This document shows, piece after piece, positions 1 through 5,664 of a DNA stretch of 10,059 bases. The position numbers and the translations under genes were made by a program. The notes beneath the pieces were generated by a model, which saw only the letters and a list, made by a program, of their open reading frames with translations, made no database searches and was not told the DNA's origin. The stretch is taken from NCBI GenBank assembly GCA_030426705.1, contig JAUHXW010000083.1:1-10059 (forward strand). The letters are read 5' to 3'. Numbering within the stretch: position 1 is the stretch's first letter; every line of letters begins with the position of its first letter. The DNA comes from Gammaproteobacteria bacterium (GTDB lineage: Bacteria; Pseudomonadota; Gammaproteobacteria; Xanthomonadales; Marinicellaceae).

Positions 1-1497
1 CCGTTCACTGTCACCCGACTTATTGGATGCCGTGAATAATCCTGAATCAGGCTCGAATACAAAACCATCAATTTCATCGCTTAAATCCTGATTGAAATAC
101 ACCAGTTCCAATTGCCCTTGCGACCAACTTTTAACCAAACCCAGTTCAAAGGCATCGGATTGTTCCGGTTTTAAATCTGAATTACCGATAAAGTTGGCTG
201 GAAAAAAGCCAAAACGCTCAATAAATGAAGGTGCTTTGCTGCCAGTGGCAAAACTCCCACGAATGCGCCAATCATCATTGAAGTAATAATTGGCTGCCAC
301 ATTGAAATTACTGACATCATCAAAACGATTGAAATCATCCAATCGAGCAGATGCATGCCAATTAAATTGTGATGTGATTTGCTGTCGGTAGGCCAGTGCT
401 ACACCAGTCACATTGTAGTCCTGATTCTGATTGGGATCACCAAATGGCGAAGCCTCACCGCGCTGACTGAAATCAATTTGTCGATGATCCACTGCTAGTG
501 ACAAGCTCTGCTTATCATTGAACTGATAGCTGCTGTTGAATTTAAGTTCCTGGCTGTCAGAATCGGTGGCACTGTTTTGACCCAGCCCATGAATGAAATT
601 CTTTGCATCGGTTTGCATCCAGTTGTATTGCACTTTTGATTGCCAGGCGCTATCAACAGGTGAAAAACCAATGGCAAACTGTGCCGAACTTTGGGTTCTT
701 TCGGTCCATAAATCATCATCAACAGGTAAACCAGTGACCGTAAAATCAGTGCCGTCATACTCATTCATGGCATCGCTGTGATTCAAAGACAAAGTCAAAT
801 CAACCGTATCTGAAGCGGCATAGCCCCATTTAAAGTGACTGACCAGATTTTCAAAGCCATCGGCTTCAGAGCCTTGTCTGGAGATGTTGCTGCCCGCACT
901 GTCCAAGGCATTGATGCCTGCCTGAACCGACCATTTACCTTGCTGTAAACTACCATTCAACGCCAGTCTTTTGGTATCAAAAGAACCATATTCCATATCA
1001 GCTTCCAAACTGTTGTCATGGGCTTGTTTGGTGATGATGTTAATCACGGTACTGACCGCATCAGTACCCCAAATTGAACTTTGTGGTCCGCGAATGATTT
1101 CAATGCGTTCGACATTATCCAGCAAACCATAATTGAACAAAAACTCATCACTGGCTGTAGGATCATTGACCCGTACACCATCGACCAACACCAAAGCATG
1201 GTTGGCTTCGGCGCCACGGACTCGCAATTGAGTTTGTGTGCCCGGCCCACCAGATTGATTGACAGCAAAGCCCGGCACCTGACGCAGTACATCGGCCAGA
1301 TAAGTGGCTTGCATCAAAGCAATGTCTTCAGCAGAAATCACCGTGGTGGTACCGCCAAATTGGTCTGCGTCAAATGGTTGAAATCCTGCGGTGACAATCA
1401 GATTGGATAGTTTTTCTGTAGCAGGTTCTGAGGTTTGCGCATTCGCTGCCAACACTGATGCCAGCAAACATACGCCATAAATAGGCTTTAGTTTCAT
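1..1497 (-). CDS. btuB: BtuB-like TonB-dependent outer membrane receptor (3' part missing)
   Basis: Outer membrane receptor that most likely imports cobalamin or related corrinoids using TonB energy. The reading frame is open from the start to the left edge, about 499 residues, so the end of the beta barrel is outside the window (BtuB is usually about 600 residues). Seen: a signal peptide of about 20 residues (LLASVLAANA, cleavage near AQ), a TonB-box-like stretch NLIVTAG just after it, then the plug domain with the BtuB-type motifs RVRGAEANHALVLVDGVRVND and IEIIRGPQSSIWGTDA followed by INIIT. The rest is barrel-like, with alternating aromatic strands. Two ATGs sit in tandem (1500 and 1497). 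The second is chosen because AGGAG lies 5 nt before it but only 2 nt before the first. A cobalamin riboswitch upstream on the same strand supports corrinoid as substrate. The family assignment is firm; the exact ligand is inferred. Confidence 0.92.
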   Translation of the reverse strand, partial: MKLKPIYGVCLLASVLAANAQTSEPATEKLSNLIVTAGFQPFDADQFGGTTTVISAEDIALMQATYLADVLRQVPGFAVNQSGGPGTQTQLRVRGAEANHALVLVDGVRVNDPTASDEFLFNYGLLDNVERIEIIRGPQSSIWGTDAVSTVINIITKQAHDNSLEADMEYGSFDTKRLALNGSLQQGKWSVQAGINALDSAGSNISRQGSEADGFENLVSHFKWGYAASDTVDLTLSLNHSDAMNEYDGTDFTVTGLPVDDDLWTERTQSSAQFAIGFSPVDSAWQSKVQYNWMQTDAKNFIHGLGQNSATDSDSQELKFNSSYQFNDKQSLSLAVDHRQIDFSQRGEASPFGDPNQNQDYNVTGVALAYRQQITSQFNWHASARLDDFNRFDDVSNFNVAANYYFNDDWRIRGSFATGSKAPSFIERFGFFPANFIGNSDLKPEQSDAFELGLVKSWSQGQLELVYFNQDLSDEIDGFVFEPDSGLFTASNKSGDSER

Positions 1498-1502
1498 CAT
1501 AA

Positions 1503-1507
1503 CTCCT
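1503..1507 (-). promoter_or_regulatory. Shine-Dalgarno site of the BtuB-like receptor
   Basis: Reads AGGAG on the minus strand. Its spacing is 5 nt to the ATG at 1497 and only 2 nt to the ATG at 1500, so it favours the second of the two tandem start codons. Confidence 0.75.
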
Positions 1508-1553
1508 GTTCCGCCCGAACAAAAAGTACCCCTTCGTATAGTTTGAAAAAACA

Positions 1554-1656
1554 TGTCATTCTGACTAAGCGGAGCGCATGGAAGAATCTCATGATGGTTG
1601 GATGATAGCCAAGGTTTGTGAGATATTTCCGCAAGCTTCGCTCGGTCAACATGACA
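1554..1656. repeat. 103-bp imperfect palindromic repeat in the btuB leader
   Basis: Two 38-nt arms (1554-1591 and 1619-1656) are inverted copies of each other, matching at about 27 of 38 positions, separated by a 27-nt loop. Both outer ends read TGTCAT and both inner ends ATCTCA. The arms contain the GTCATTCTGA...GAAGAATCTC type of motif that is common in intergenic palindromes of many bacteria, and a shorter relative lies at 4007-4041. The element lies between the riboswitch terminator and the ribosome binding site, so it would be transcribed as a long hairpin in the untranslated leader. It has no coding content. It is probably a small non-autonomous repeat (REP or MITE-like); its origin is inferred. 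Confidence 0.75.
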
Positions 1657-1710
1657 AATTTATTTTTGCCTGCAATCCAAACTTACAAGGGTTTGTTTTA
1701 AATATTGGCC

Positions 1711-1740
1711 TTTTAAAAGACCTCGTAACTACGACAGGTC
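1711..1740 (-). terminator. Probable intrinsic terminator of the cobalamin riboswitch
   Basis: On the minus strand GACCT pairs with AGGTC across a short interior that can add a CG/CG pair, and the hairpin is followed directly by TTTT. Its 5' arm overlaps the last bases of the aptamer (the GACCTG after GGAGACC), a layout that would let ligand binding and terminator formation compete. The stem is short and the U-tract is only four bases, so a role in translation or mRNA stability cannot be excluded. Confidence 0.5.
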
Positions 1741-1932
1741 GGTCTCCGGACTGGTATAGGGATTGATCCGAGGCATTAGTGGCCTAAATAATCCAAATCA
1801 AAAGCCTTCCCATGAATGTTCACAGTGGCATGTTTTTGATCTAAAACTATACTTACCGTTGCGGGGGCAGTGTTGGCTTCGCACCAACTTCCCGTTTAAC
1901 CCGATTGCTTCAAAGCGTTCAGGACCCGTGGT
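1736..1932 (-). ncRNA. Cobalamin (AdoCbl/B12) riboswitch aptamer
   Basis: Three conserved blocks of the cobalamin riboswitch appear in order on the minus strand. The B12 box is at 1893-1855: GGGAA, then GGTGCGAAGCC, then CTGCCCCCGCAACGGT. The CCACTG...TGGGAAGG hairpin block is at 1829-1804. The 3' block AGTCCGGAGACCGACCT is at 1752-1736. A GGGTCC near 1927-1922 can pair with GACC at 1744-1741 to close the P1 helix, which sets the rough limits. Spacing of the blocks and length (about 195 nt) fit the family. The riboswitch lies upstream of the BtuB-like receptor on the same strand, the classic arrangement in which cobalamin shuts down receptor synthesis. The exact ends are estimates. Confidence 0.95.
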
Positions 1933-1942
1933 AGGTGGGCAC

Positions 1943-1970
1943 ATGCTAACACAAGGCTGGCTGGTGTCAA
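1943..1970 (-). promoter_or_regulatory. Putative sigma-70 promoter of the riboswitch-btuB transcript
   Basis: On the minus strand a perfect TTGACA (-35, 1970-1965) is followed after 16 nt by TAGCAT (-10, 1948-1943, 4 of 6 consensus bases). Transcription would start near 1936, just before the first base of the riboswitch aptamer. That position is what makes the call more than a chance match. Confidence 0.65.
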
Positions 1971-2002
1971 TCAATGATTGTAAAAGGTGATTAATCGCTC
2001 AC

Positions 2003-2043
2003 TGAGCACTTCGACAAGCTCAGCATAGCACGGAGTCGAAGTG
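2003..2043. repeat. Palindromic intergenic repeat with TTCGAC core
   Basis: Contains TGAGC (2003-2007) inverted as GCTCA (2018-2022), and CACTTCGAC (2007-2015) inverted as GTCGAAGTG (2035-2043), giving two alternative nested hairpins. The CACTTCGACAAGCTCAG core is a motif often seen in dispersed intergenic palindromes of bacteria. It lies about 30 bp upstream of the btuB promoter and has no coding content. Confidence 0.55.
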
Positions 2044-2056
2044 TGTCGTGATGGCT

Positions 2057-2204
2057 CGTTCCCATGCTCCAGCGTGGGAATGCATATGTTTGATTTCATT
2101 AGAAATTTAAATAATTACAAGTCACATTGAGCTGTATTGATTCACGTTGTGAAACTTGGCTCAGAACTTTTTGATATACGTTCCCACGCTGGAGCATGGG
2201 AACG
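2057..2204. repeat. Pair of inverted GTTCCCA palindromes bounding a 148-bp segment
   Basis: The unit at 2057-2083 and the unit at 2179-2204 are reverse complements of each other with very few differences, and each unit is itself an imperfect palindrome (GTTCCCAYGC...GCRTGGGAAC). The 95-bp interior is AT-rich and contains nested hairpin arms, TGAGC (2128-2132) with GCTCA (2159-2163) and TTCAC (2141-2145) with GTGAA (2149-2153). I see no coding frame or clear target-site duplication. The layout suggests either two independently inserted dispersed palindromes or one small MITE-like unit. The right-hand copy starts 8 nt after the DUF695 gene stop codon and could serve as its transcription terminator or mRNA-stabilising hairpin. 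Confidence 0.8.
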
Positions 2205-2212
2205 AAAAATGA

Positions 2213-2662
2213 TTATTCATGCAGGAAAAATGTGGTTTCTTTCCAATCAGGATCTTCTTCCATGCGAAAACTTAATTCTCTGGGATAGTCCTTTGAAGCA
2301 ATGATGTTTTGTAAATAATCATTCGCTACTTCGGGGTCAAAGACTCGAAAAACAAGTTCACGCGTGCCATTCCATGTCACCCTTGCAAGAAATAACGCAT
2401 TAGGCTTACCAAGATTACCACGGATATTTTTTTCAATTTCATCTCCAAAAGGATCAACAACTTTCCGTTCTTCTTTAGATGGCATGCCATTTTCTACCAA
2501 AGTCTCAAATATGATATAAACTGTTAAATGCCAGGCAAATACCTGTTTTGGTTCAAATCCAGATAAAGCGGTGTTGACATAAACAATACCCGGCAATTCG
2601 TCCTGTTTGAATTTGAAAAGGGCAGGTTTATCTTCAGGAATTTCTACTTTGAACTCTTCCAT
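2213..2662 (-). CDS. DUF695-like protein of unknown function
   Basis: A 149-residue soluble protein with no signal peptide or membrane segment. The second half resembles the DUF695 family: a strand region with W97, then TREL and VFRVFD (residues 100-109), and an ending PRELSFRMEEDPDW (127-140) followed by a hydrophobic FFL, close to the family's typical aromatic/DPxW C-terminus. The N-terminal half carries an acidic start and a helix-like segment VFAWHLTVYIIFETL (41-55). No function is known for the family and none is claimed here. The gene starts 30 nt after glnB on the same strand, so it is probably co-transcribed with it. Its own ribosome binding site is weak, which is compatible with translation depending on the upstream genes. 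The family call is from memory of the motif pattern. Confidence 0.75.
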   Translation of the reverse strand: MEEFKVEIPEDKPALFKFKQDELPGIVYVNTALSGFEPKQVFAWHLTVYIIFETLVENGMPSKEERKVVDPFGDEIEKNIRGNLGKPNALFLARVTWNGTRELVFRVFDPEVANDYLQNIIASKDYPRELSFRMEEDPDWKETTFFLHE

Positions 2663-2692
2663 TGTTTATTTTTCATTTGTTTTTCCCTGGCA

Positions 2693-3031
2693 TCACAAAG
2701 CTTCCTCATCCGTCTCACCAGTGCGGATTCGGATGACTTTTTCCAGGTCGTGGATGAAGATTTTGCCGTCGCCGACTTTGTTGTTACTGGCGGTTTCAAC
2801 GATGGTGTCTACGATGGCTTCTACCTGGTCATCGGCGGTGGCGATCTCGATTTTGAGTTTGGGCAGGAAATCGACCACGTATTCAGCACCTCGGTACAGT
2901 TCGGTGTGGCCTTTTTGGCGGCCGAAGCCCTTGACTTCGGTGACGGTGATGCCACGCACGCCGACTTCTTCAAGCGCGTCACGAACATCGTCGAGTTTAA
3001 AGGGTTTAATGATGGCTGTTATCATTTTCAT
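2693..3031 (-). CDS. glnB: Nitrogen regulatory protein P-II
   Basis: Cytoplasmic trimeric signal protein that binds ATP/ADP and 2-oxoglutarate and reports nitrogen and energy state to partners such as GlnE, NtrB and AmtB. The 112 residues match the family length exactly. Seen: IIKPFKLDDVRDAL at the N-terminus, the T-loop GFGRQKGHTELYRGAEYVVDF (residues 35-55) with the uridylylation target Tyr51, the VGDGKIFI segment, and the C-terminal VIRIRTGE signature. Thr43 and Asp54 are the residues E. coli GlnB has (GlnK has Ala and Asn), although the ADDQ and final EEAL look GlnK-like. No amtB is adjacent, which also favours GlnB. A GAGGA ribosome binding site lies a few bases before the ATG. It begins 30 nt after the dehydrogenase gene, suggesting one transcript. 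Confidence 0.95.
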   Translation of the reverse strand: MKMITAIIKPFKLDDVRDALEEVGVRGITVTEVKGFGRQKGHTELYRGAEYVVDFLPKLKIEIATADDQVEAIVDTIVETASNNKVGDGKIFIHDLEKVIRIRTGETDEEAL

Positions 3032-3061
3032 GGGTTAATCCTCTTTCTTTTTATTGTGTGC

Positions 3062-3721
3062 CTACCAAGGCAGTTGTTCACCATCAGCATGCCAGAAACC
3101 GCCGGTATTTTCCATAGTTAATTCGTCGATTCTGGCGAGTAAGCCCTTAGCTGCATGGGTGGTATCGACAAAGCCCTGATGTCCAGTCATATCGGTTTGC
3201 ACATAGCCTGGATGAAACAAGCCAACCGCAATGTTTTTGGGTTTTAAGTCAATCGCCAAACTGGTTCCGGCCATATTCACGGCCGCCTTACTCATCCGGT
3301 AGCCATAAAAGCCACCTGAATCATTGTCAGCCATCGAACCCATGCGACTGGTAATGATGGCAACCTTGGCGCTTTTTGACAATTTGGGTAACAACTTTTC
3401 GGTGACCATTAAAGGGCCAATGGCATTGACTTCGTACTGTTGCTTGACAGTGATGTAATCAATTTCACCCAGTTCATTTCTGGCCAGGATACCTGCATTA
3501 TTGACCAACACATCAATGTCCTGATCCAGTTGATCACACAGCTGTTGTAACGATTGTTGGTTGGTAACATCAATGCCTTCCACAACATTGACACCGAGTT
3601 GGTCGAGTTCTTCACTACTGCTTCGACAAACCGCAATCACATGATGGCCTTGGGCTTTGAGTTGTCGACACAGTTCCAATCCTATGCCTCGGTTGGCACC
3701 GGTAACGAGGTAGTTTTTCAT
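3062..3721 (-). CDS. Short-chain dehydrogenase/reductase (C-factor / sniffer-like)
   Basis: Cytoplasmic NAD(P)-dependent oxidoreductase of 219 residues, classical SDR fold. Seen from the chosen start: cofactor motif TGANRGIG (7-14), a basic Arg33 after the second strand that suggests NADPH, NNAG (74-77), Asn99 in the EVNAIGP helix, Ser125 or Ser129 in ITSRMGS, and the catalytic YRMSK pair Tyr141 and Lys145, followed by a typical HPGYVQTDM (substrate loop). The layout resembles the short SDRs related to myxobacterial C-factor and carbonyl reductase sniffer. The substrate is not predictable. An in-frame start 18 codons earlier is rejected because the homologous fold begins right at MKNYLVTGANRGIG. 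It is first in an apparent cluster with glnB and the DUF695 gene. Confidence 0.9.
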   Translation of the reverse strand: MKNYLVTGANRGIGLELCRQLKAQGHHVIAVCRSSSEELDQLGVNVVEGIDVTNQQSLQQLCDQLDQDIDVLVNNAGILARNELGEIDYITVKQQYEVNAIGPLMVTEKLLPKLSKSAKVAIITSRMGSMADNDSGGFYGYRMSKAAVNMAGTSLAIDLKPKNIAVGLFHPGYVQTDMTGHQGFVDTTHAAKGLLARIDELTMENTGGFWHADGEQLPW

Positions 3722-3754
3722 AACAATGGCTTTTTTCTTTTGAATCAGTTGATT

Positions 3755-3782
3755 AACATAAGTGCTTCTCAACACTTTTCAA
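3755..3782 (-). promoter_or_regulatory. Putative promoter of the SDR-glnB-DUF695 cluster
   Basis: On the minus strand TTGAAA (-35, 3782-3777) and TATGTT (-10, 3760-3755) are separated by 16 nt. The spacer itself is an imperfect dyad, AGTGTT followed by GAGA and AGCACT, which could be an operator. It lies in the 66-bp gap between the SDR start and the divergent DUF1272 gene. Consensus match is moderate, so this is tentative. Confidence 0.4.
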
Positions 3783-3787
3783 TGCCT

Positions 3788-3976
3788 ATGCTGGAAATGA
3801 AACCTGAATGTGATCACTGTAACAAAGCCCTTGGGCTTGCCAGTAATGAAGCTTTTATTTGTAGTTATGAGTGTACGTTTTGCAAGGACTGTACCAAGAA
3901 TGATTTACAGGGTATTTGTCCTAATTGTGATGGGGAGTTGGTGAGAAGACCCAGCCGAAAGGTAAATTCCGACTGA
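3788..3976 (+). CDS. DUF1272 small cysteine-rich (zinc-ribbon-like) protein
   Basis: A 62-residue protein and the only plus-strand gene in the window. It begins MLEMKPEC, as DUF1272 proteins typically do, and ends with the family's CPNCDGELVRRP. Cysteines are arranged as C8-x2-C11, C25-x3-C29-x2-C32-x2-C35 and C44-x2-C47, enough to bind two zinc ions. It is cytoplasmic, with no signal peptide. The biochemical role of the family is unknown. An ATG two codons upstream (3782) is an alternative start; neither has a clear Shine-Dalgarno sequence. The open frame extends further upstream to 3554 but there it only overlaps the SDR gene antisense, so that longer version is not credible. It is divergently oriented to the SDR gene, 66 bp apart. 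Confidence 0.85.
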   Translation: MLEMKPECDHCNKALGLASNEAFICSYECTFCKDCTKNDLQGICPNCDGELVRRPSRKVNSD

Positions 3977-4006
3977 GGCTTTTGGTTTAAACAGAACGCA
4001 GCCCAG

Positions 4007-4041
4007 CGTCATGAGTTCCTTCGACTTCGCTGAGGATGACG
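4007..4041. repeat. Short palindromic intergenic repeat between DUF1272 gene and phoU
   Basis: CGTCAT (4007-4012) is inverted as ATGACG (4036-4041), with a CTTCGAC/TTCGC interior. On the minus strand it begins CGTCATCCTCAGCGAAG and ends ACTCATGACG, similar to one arm of the 1554-1656 element (GTCATTCTGA...CTCATGA). It sits between two converging genes, 16 nt after the phoU stop codon, and may act as a bidirectional transcription-end or mRNA-stability hairpin, although no U-tract follows it. Confidence 0.6.
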
Positions 4042-4057
4042 TGATTAGGGGCGATTT

Positions 4058-4771
4058 TTATTCAAAGTAGCTGTTTTTAACTTCATCGATGTCGGTGTGG
4101 CGCACGTCTTTACCAATCACCAGATAAATGATGTATTCACAAATATTCTTGGCGTGGTCGCCGATGCGTTCCATTGATTGCGCACACTGGCTCAAACTCA
4201 GGTAAGGCTTAACCATGTTCGGGTCTTTGATCATTTTTTTGATCAAGTGACCATTGAGCTCATCAAAATGCGCATCAATCACCTGATCACGTTGGGCAAT
4301 TTTAATCGCTTCTTCAGCATCCAAACGTGCCAGTGCATTCAACGAACCTGACAGGTTGGTCAAAACTTCACGACCCAGGTGATCTAATTCATTGTAGTAT
4401 TTGGTTTGAAAATCCTTTTTCAGTAATTTTTTCATGATGCGAGCCATTTTCTCGGTTTCATCACCAATGCGTTCAATGTCTGTGATGCTTTTCATTACGG
4501 CCACAATCAGACGCAGGTCACTGGCAGCTGGTTGTCTTCGAGCAATGATGCGGGTGCATTCCTGATCCAAATCCACTTCCATTTGGTCGATGTCATCACC
4601 ATGTGCCAATAATTTATCCACAGTGTCAGCAGAACGGTCCTGCATCACGCTGAGGATCATGCGCAACTGGTTTTCTGCTTTACCACCCATTTGTAACAAG
4701 TGGCTTCTGATGTCTTCCAACTCAGCGTTGTATTCGCTGGATGTGTGCTTTTCAAATTCAATTTGTTCCAT
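4058..4771 (-). CDS. phoU: Phosphate signalling regulator PhoU
   Basis: Cytoplasmic peripheral protein that links the Pst transporter to PhoR and keeps the Pho response off when phosphate is plentiful. The 237 residues match the family length. It is all helical with two PhoU repeats, each carrying the metal-binding-type motif: DIERIGDETEKMA (98-110) and MERIGDHAKNICEY (200-213). The start is the ATG at 4771 because GAGGAA (4784-4779) is placed 7 nt before it. The ribosome binding site overlaps the pstB stop codon, so translation is probably coupled. A TTG five codons upstream, overlapping the pstB stop, is the less likely alternative. It is the last gene of the pst unit. Confidence 0.96.
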   Translation of the reverse strand: MEQIEFEKHTSSEYNAELEDIRSHLLQMGGKAENQLRMILSVMQDRSADTVDKLLAHGDDIDQMEVDLDQECTRIIARRQPAASDLRLIVAVMKSITDIERIGDETEKMARIMKKLLKKDFQTKYYNELDHLGREVLTNLSGSLNALARLDAEEAIKIAQRDQVIDAHFDELNGHLIKKMIKDPNMVKPYLSLSQCAQSMERIGDHAKNICEYIIYLVIGKDVRHTDIDEVKNSYFE

Positions 4772-4778
4772 AGTTTGT

Positions 4779-4784
4779 TTCCTC
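4779..4784 (-). promoter_or_regulatory. phoU Shine-Dalgarno overlapping pstB stop codon
   Basis: Reads GAGGAA on the minus strand, 7 nt before the ATG at 4771, and shares bases with the TGA stop of pstB (4785-4783). It fixes the phoU start and suggests pstB-phoU translational coupling. Confidence 0.75.
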
Positions 4785-5658
4785 AACCGAATCGACCGGT
4801 GATGTATTTTTCTGTCAGTTCATGTGCCGGGTTGGTGAAAATCTGGTCTGTATCACCCACTTCAATCAAACGACCCATGTGGAAATAAGCGGTTCTTTGT
4901 GACACCCTGGCTGCCTGTTGCATCGAGTGGGTCACAATGACAATGGTGAAATTTTCTTTCAATTCATTGATCAACTCTTCAATCTTGGCGGTGGCAATCG
5001 GGTCCAAAGCCGATGCCGGCTCATCCATCAAAATCACTTCAGGTTGTACTGCTATGGTGCGGGCAATACACAACCTTTGTTGCTGACCTCCAGATAAACC
5101 AGTACCCGGTGCATGCAAACGGTCCTTGACTTCGTCAAACAAACCAGCTTTAGTCAATGATGCCTCAACCAAATCATCCAGCTCCGCTTTGTTACGGGTC
5201 AAGCCATGAATTCTGGGGCCATAGGCCACATTGTCATAAATCGATTTCGGGAAAGGGTTAGGCTTTTGAAACACCATACCCACGCGAGCACGCAATAACA
5301 CCGGATCCTGTTTTTTGTGGTAAATGTCTTCATCATCCAACAGGATTTGTCCTTCAACCCGACAAATATCAATGGTGTCATTCATACGATTCAGGGTGCG
5401 CAAATAGGTCGATTTACCACAGCCTGATGGACCAATCAGGGCAATCACTTCGTGTGAGCCTATATCGAGACTGATATCATGGATGGCTTGATTGTCTGCA
5501 TAGAACACGTTGACATTTTTGGTCTTGATTTTTGCCTGTTCACAAAAAGGTTGTCCCACCGTTTCACCGTATTCGATGTTCAGTGACTCTTCAGTTTCAG
5601 GACCTGATGATTTTTTCATAATTGGCTCAGCCAGTTCATTCATTACTGCTTCATTCAT
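4783..5658 (-). CDS. pstB: Phosphate ABC transporter ATP-binding protein PstB
   Basis: ATPase subunit that powers phosphate import by PstSCAB at the inner membrane. Seen in 291 residues: Walker A GPSGCGKST (76-84), Q-loop VFQKPNPFP (129-137), ABC signature LSGGQQQR (188-195), Walker B VILMDEP with catalytic Glu213 (208-214), ALDP D-loop and H-loop His244, ending ITGRFG as PstB proteins do. It is about 30-35 residues longer than E. coli PstB (257), entirely from a polar, acidic N-terminal extension before residue 43. Inner Met codons at residues 6 and 14 could shorten it but would leave most of the extension. The start lies 6 nt after the pstA stop codon, with only a weak GGTAAAG ribosome binding site. 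Confidence 0.97.
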   Translation of the reverse strand: MNEAVMNELAEPIMKKSSGPETEESLNIEYGETVGQPFCEQAKIKTKNVNVFYADNQAIHDISLDIGSHEVIALIGPSGCGKSTYLRTLNRMNDTIDICRVEGQILLDDEDIYHKKQDPVLLRARVGMVFQKPNPFPKSIYDNVAYGPRIHGLTRNKAELDDLVEASLTKAGLFDEVKDRLHAPGTGLSGGQQQRLCIARTIAVQPEVILMDEPASALDPIATAKIEELINELKENFTIVIVTHSMQQAARVSQRTAYFHMGRLIEVGDTDQIFTNPAHELTEKYITGRFG

Positions 5659-5664
5659 AATACT

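Noticed and set aside
1578..1990. Two plus-strand open frames in the btuB leader
   Set aside because: They cover the palindromic repeat and the cobalamin riboswitch, whose conserved RNA motifs explain the sequence; the translations show no protein-like features.
2057..2204. CRISPR array
   Set aside because: Only two units exist, they are inverted and not direct repeats, they enclose 95 bp, and there are no cas genes nearby.
2607..3121. Two plus-strand open frames across glnB
   Set aside because: They are antisense to the well-supported glnB and have low-complexity Ser- or Asp/Phe-rich translations typical of shadow frames.
3554..3787. N-terminal 78 codons of a longer plus-strand frame ending in the DUF1272 gene
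   Set aside because: This part lies antisense to the SDR coding sequence, has no similarity to the DUF1272 family, and the family's normal start MLEMKPEC falls at 3788.
4772..4786. TTG start for PhoU overlapping the pstB stop
   Set aside because: A well-placed GAGGAA supports the ATG at 4771, and the extra five residues are not needed for the fold.
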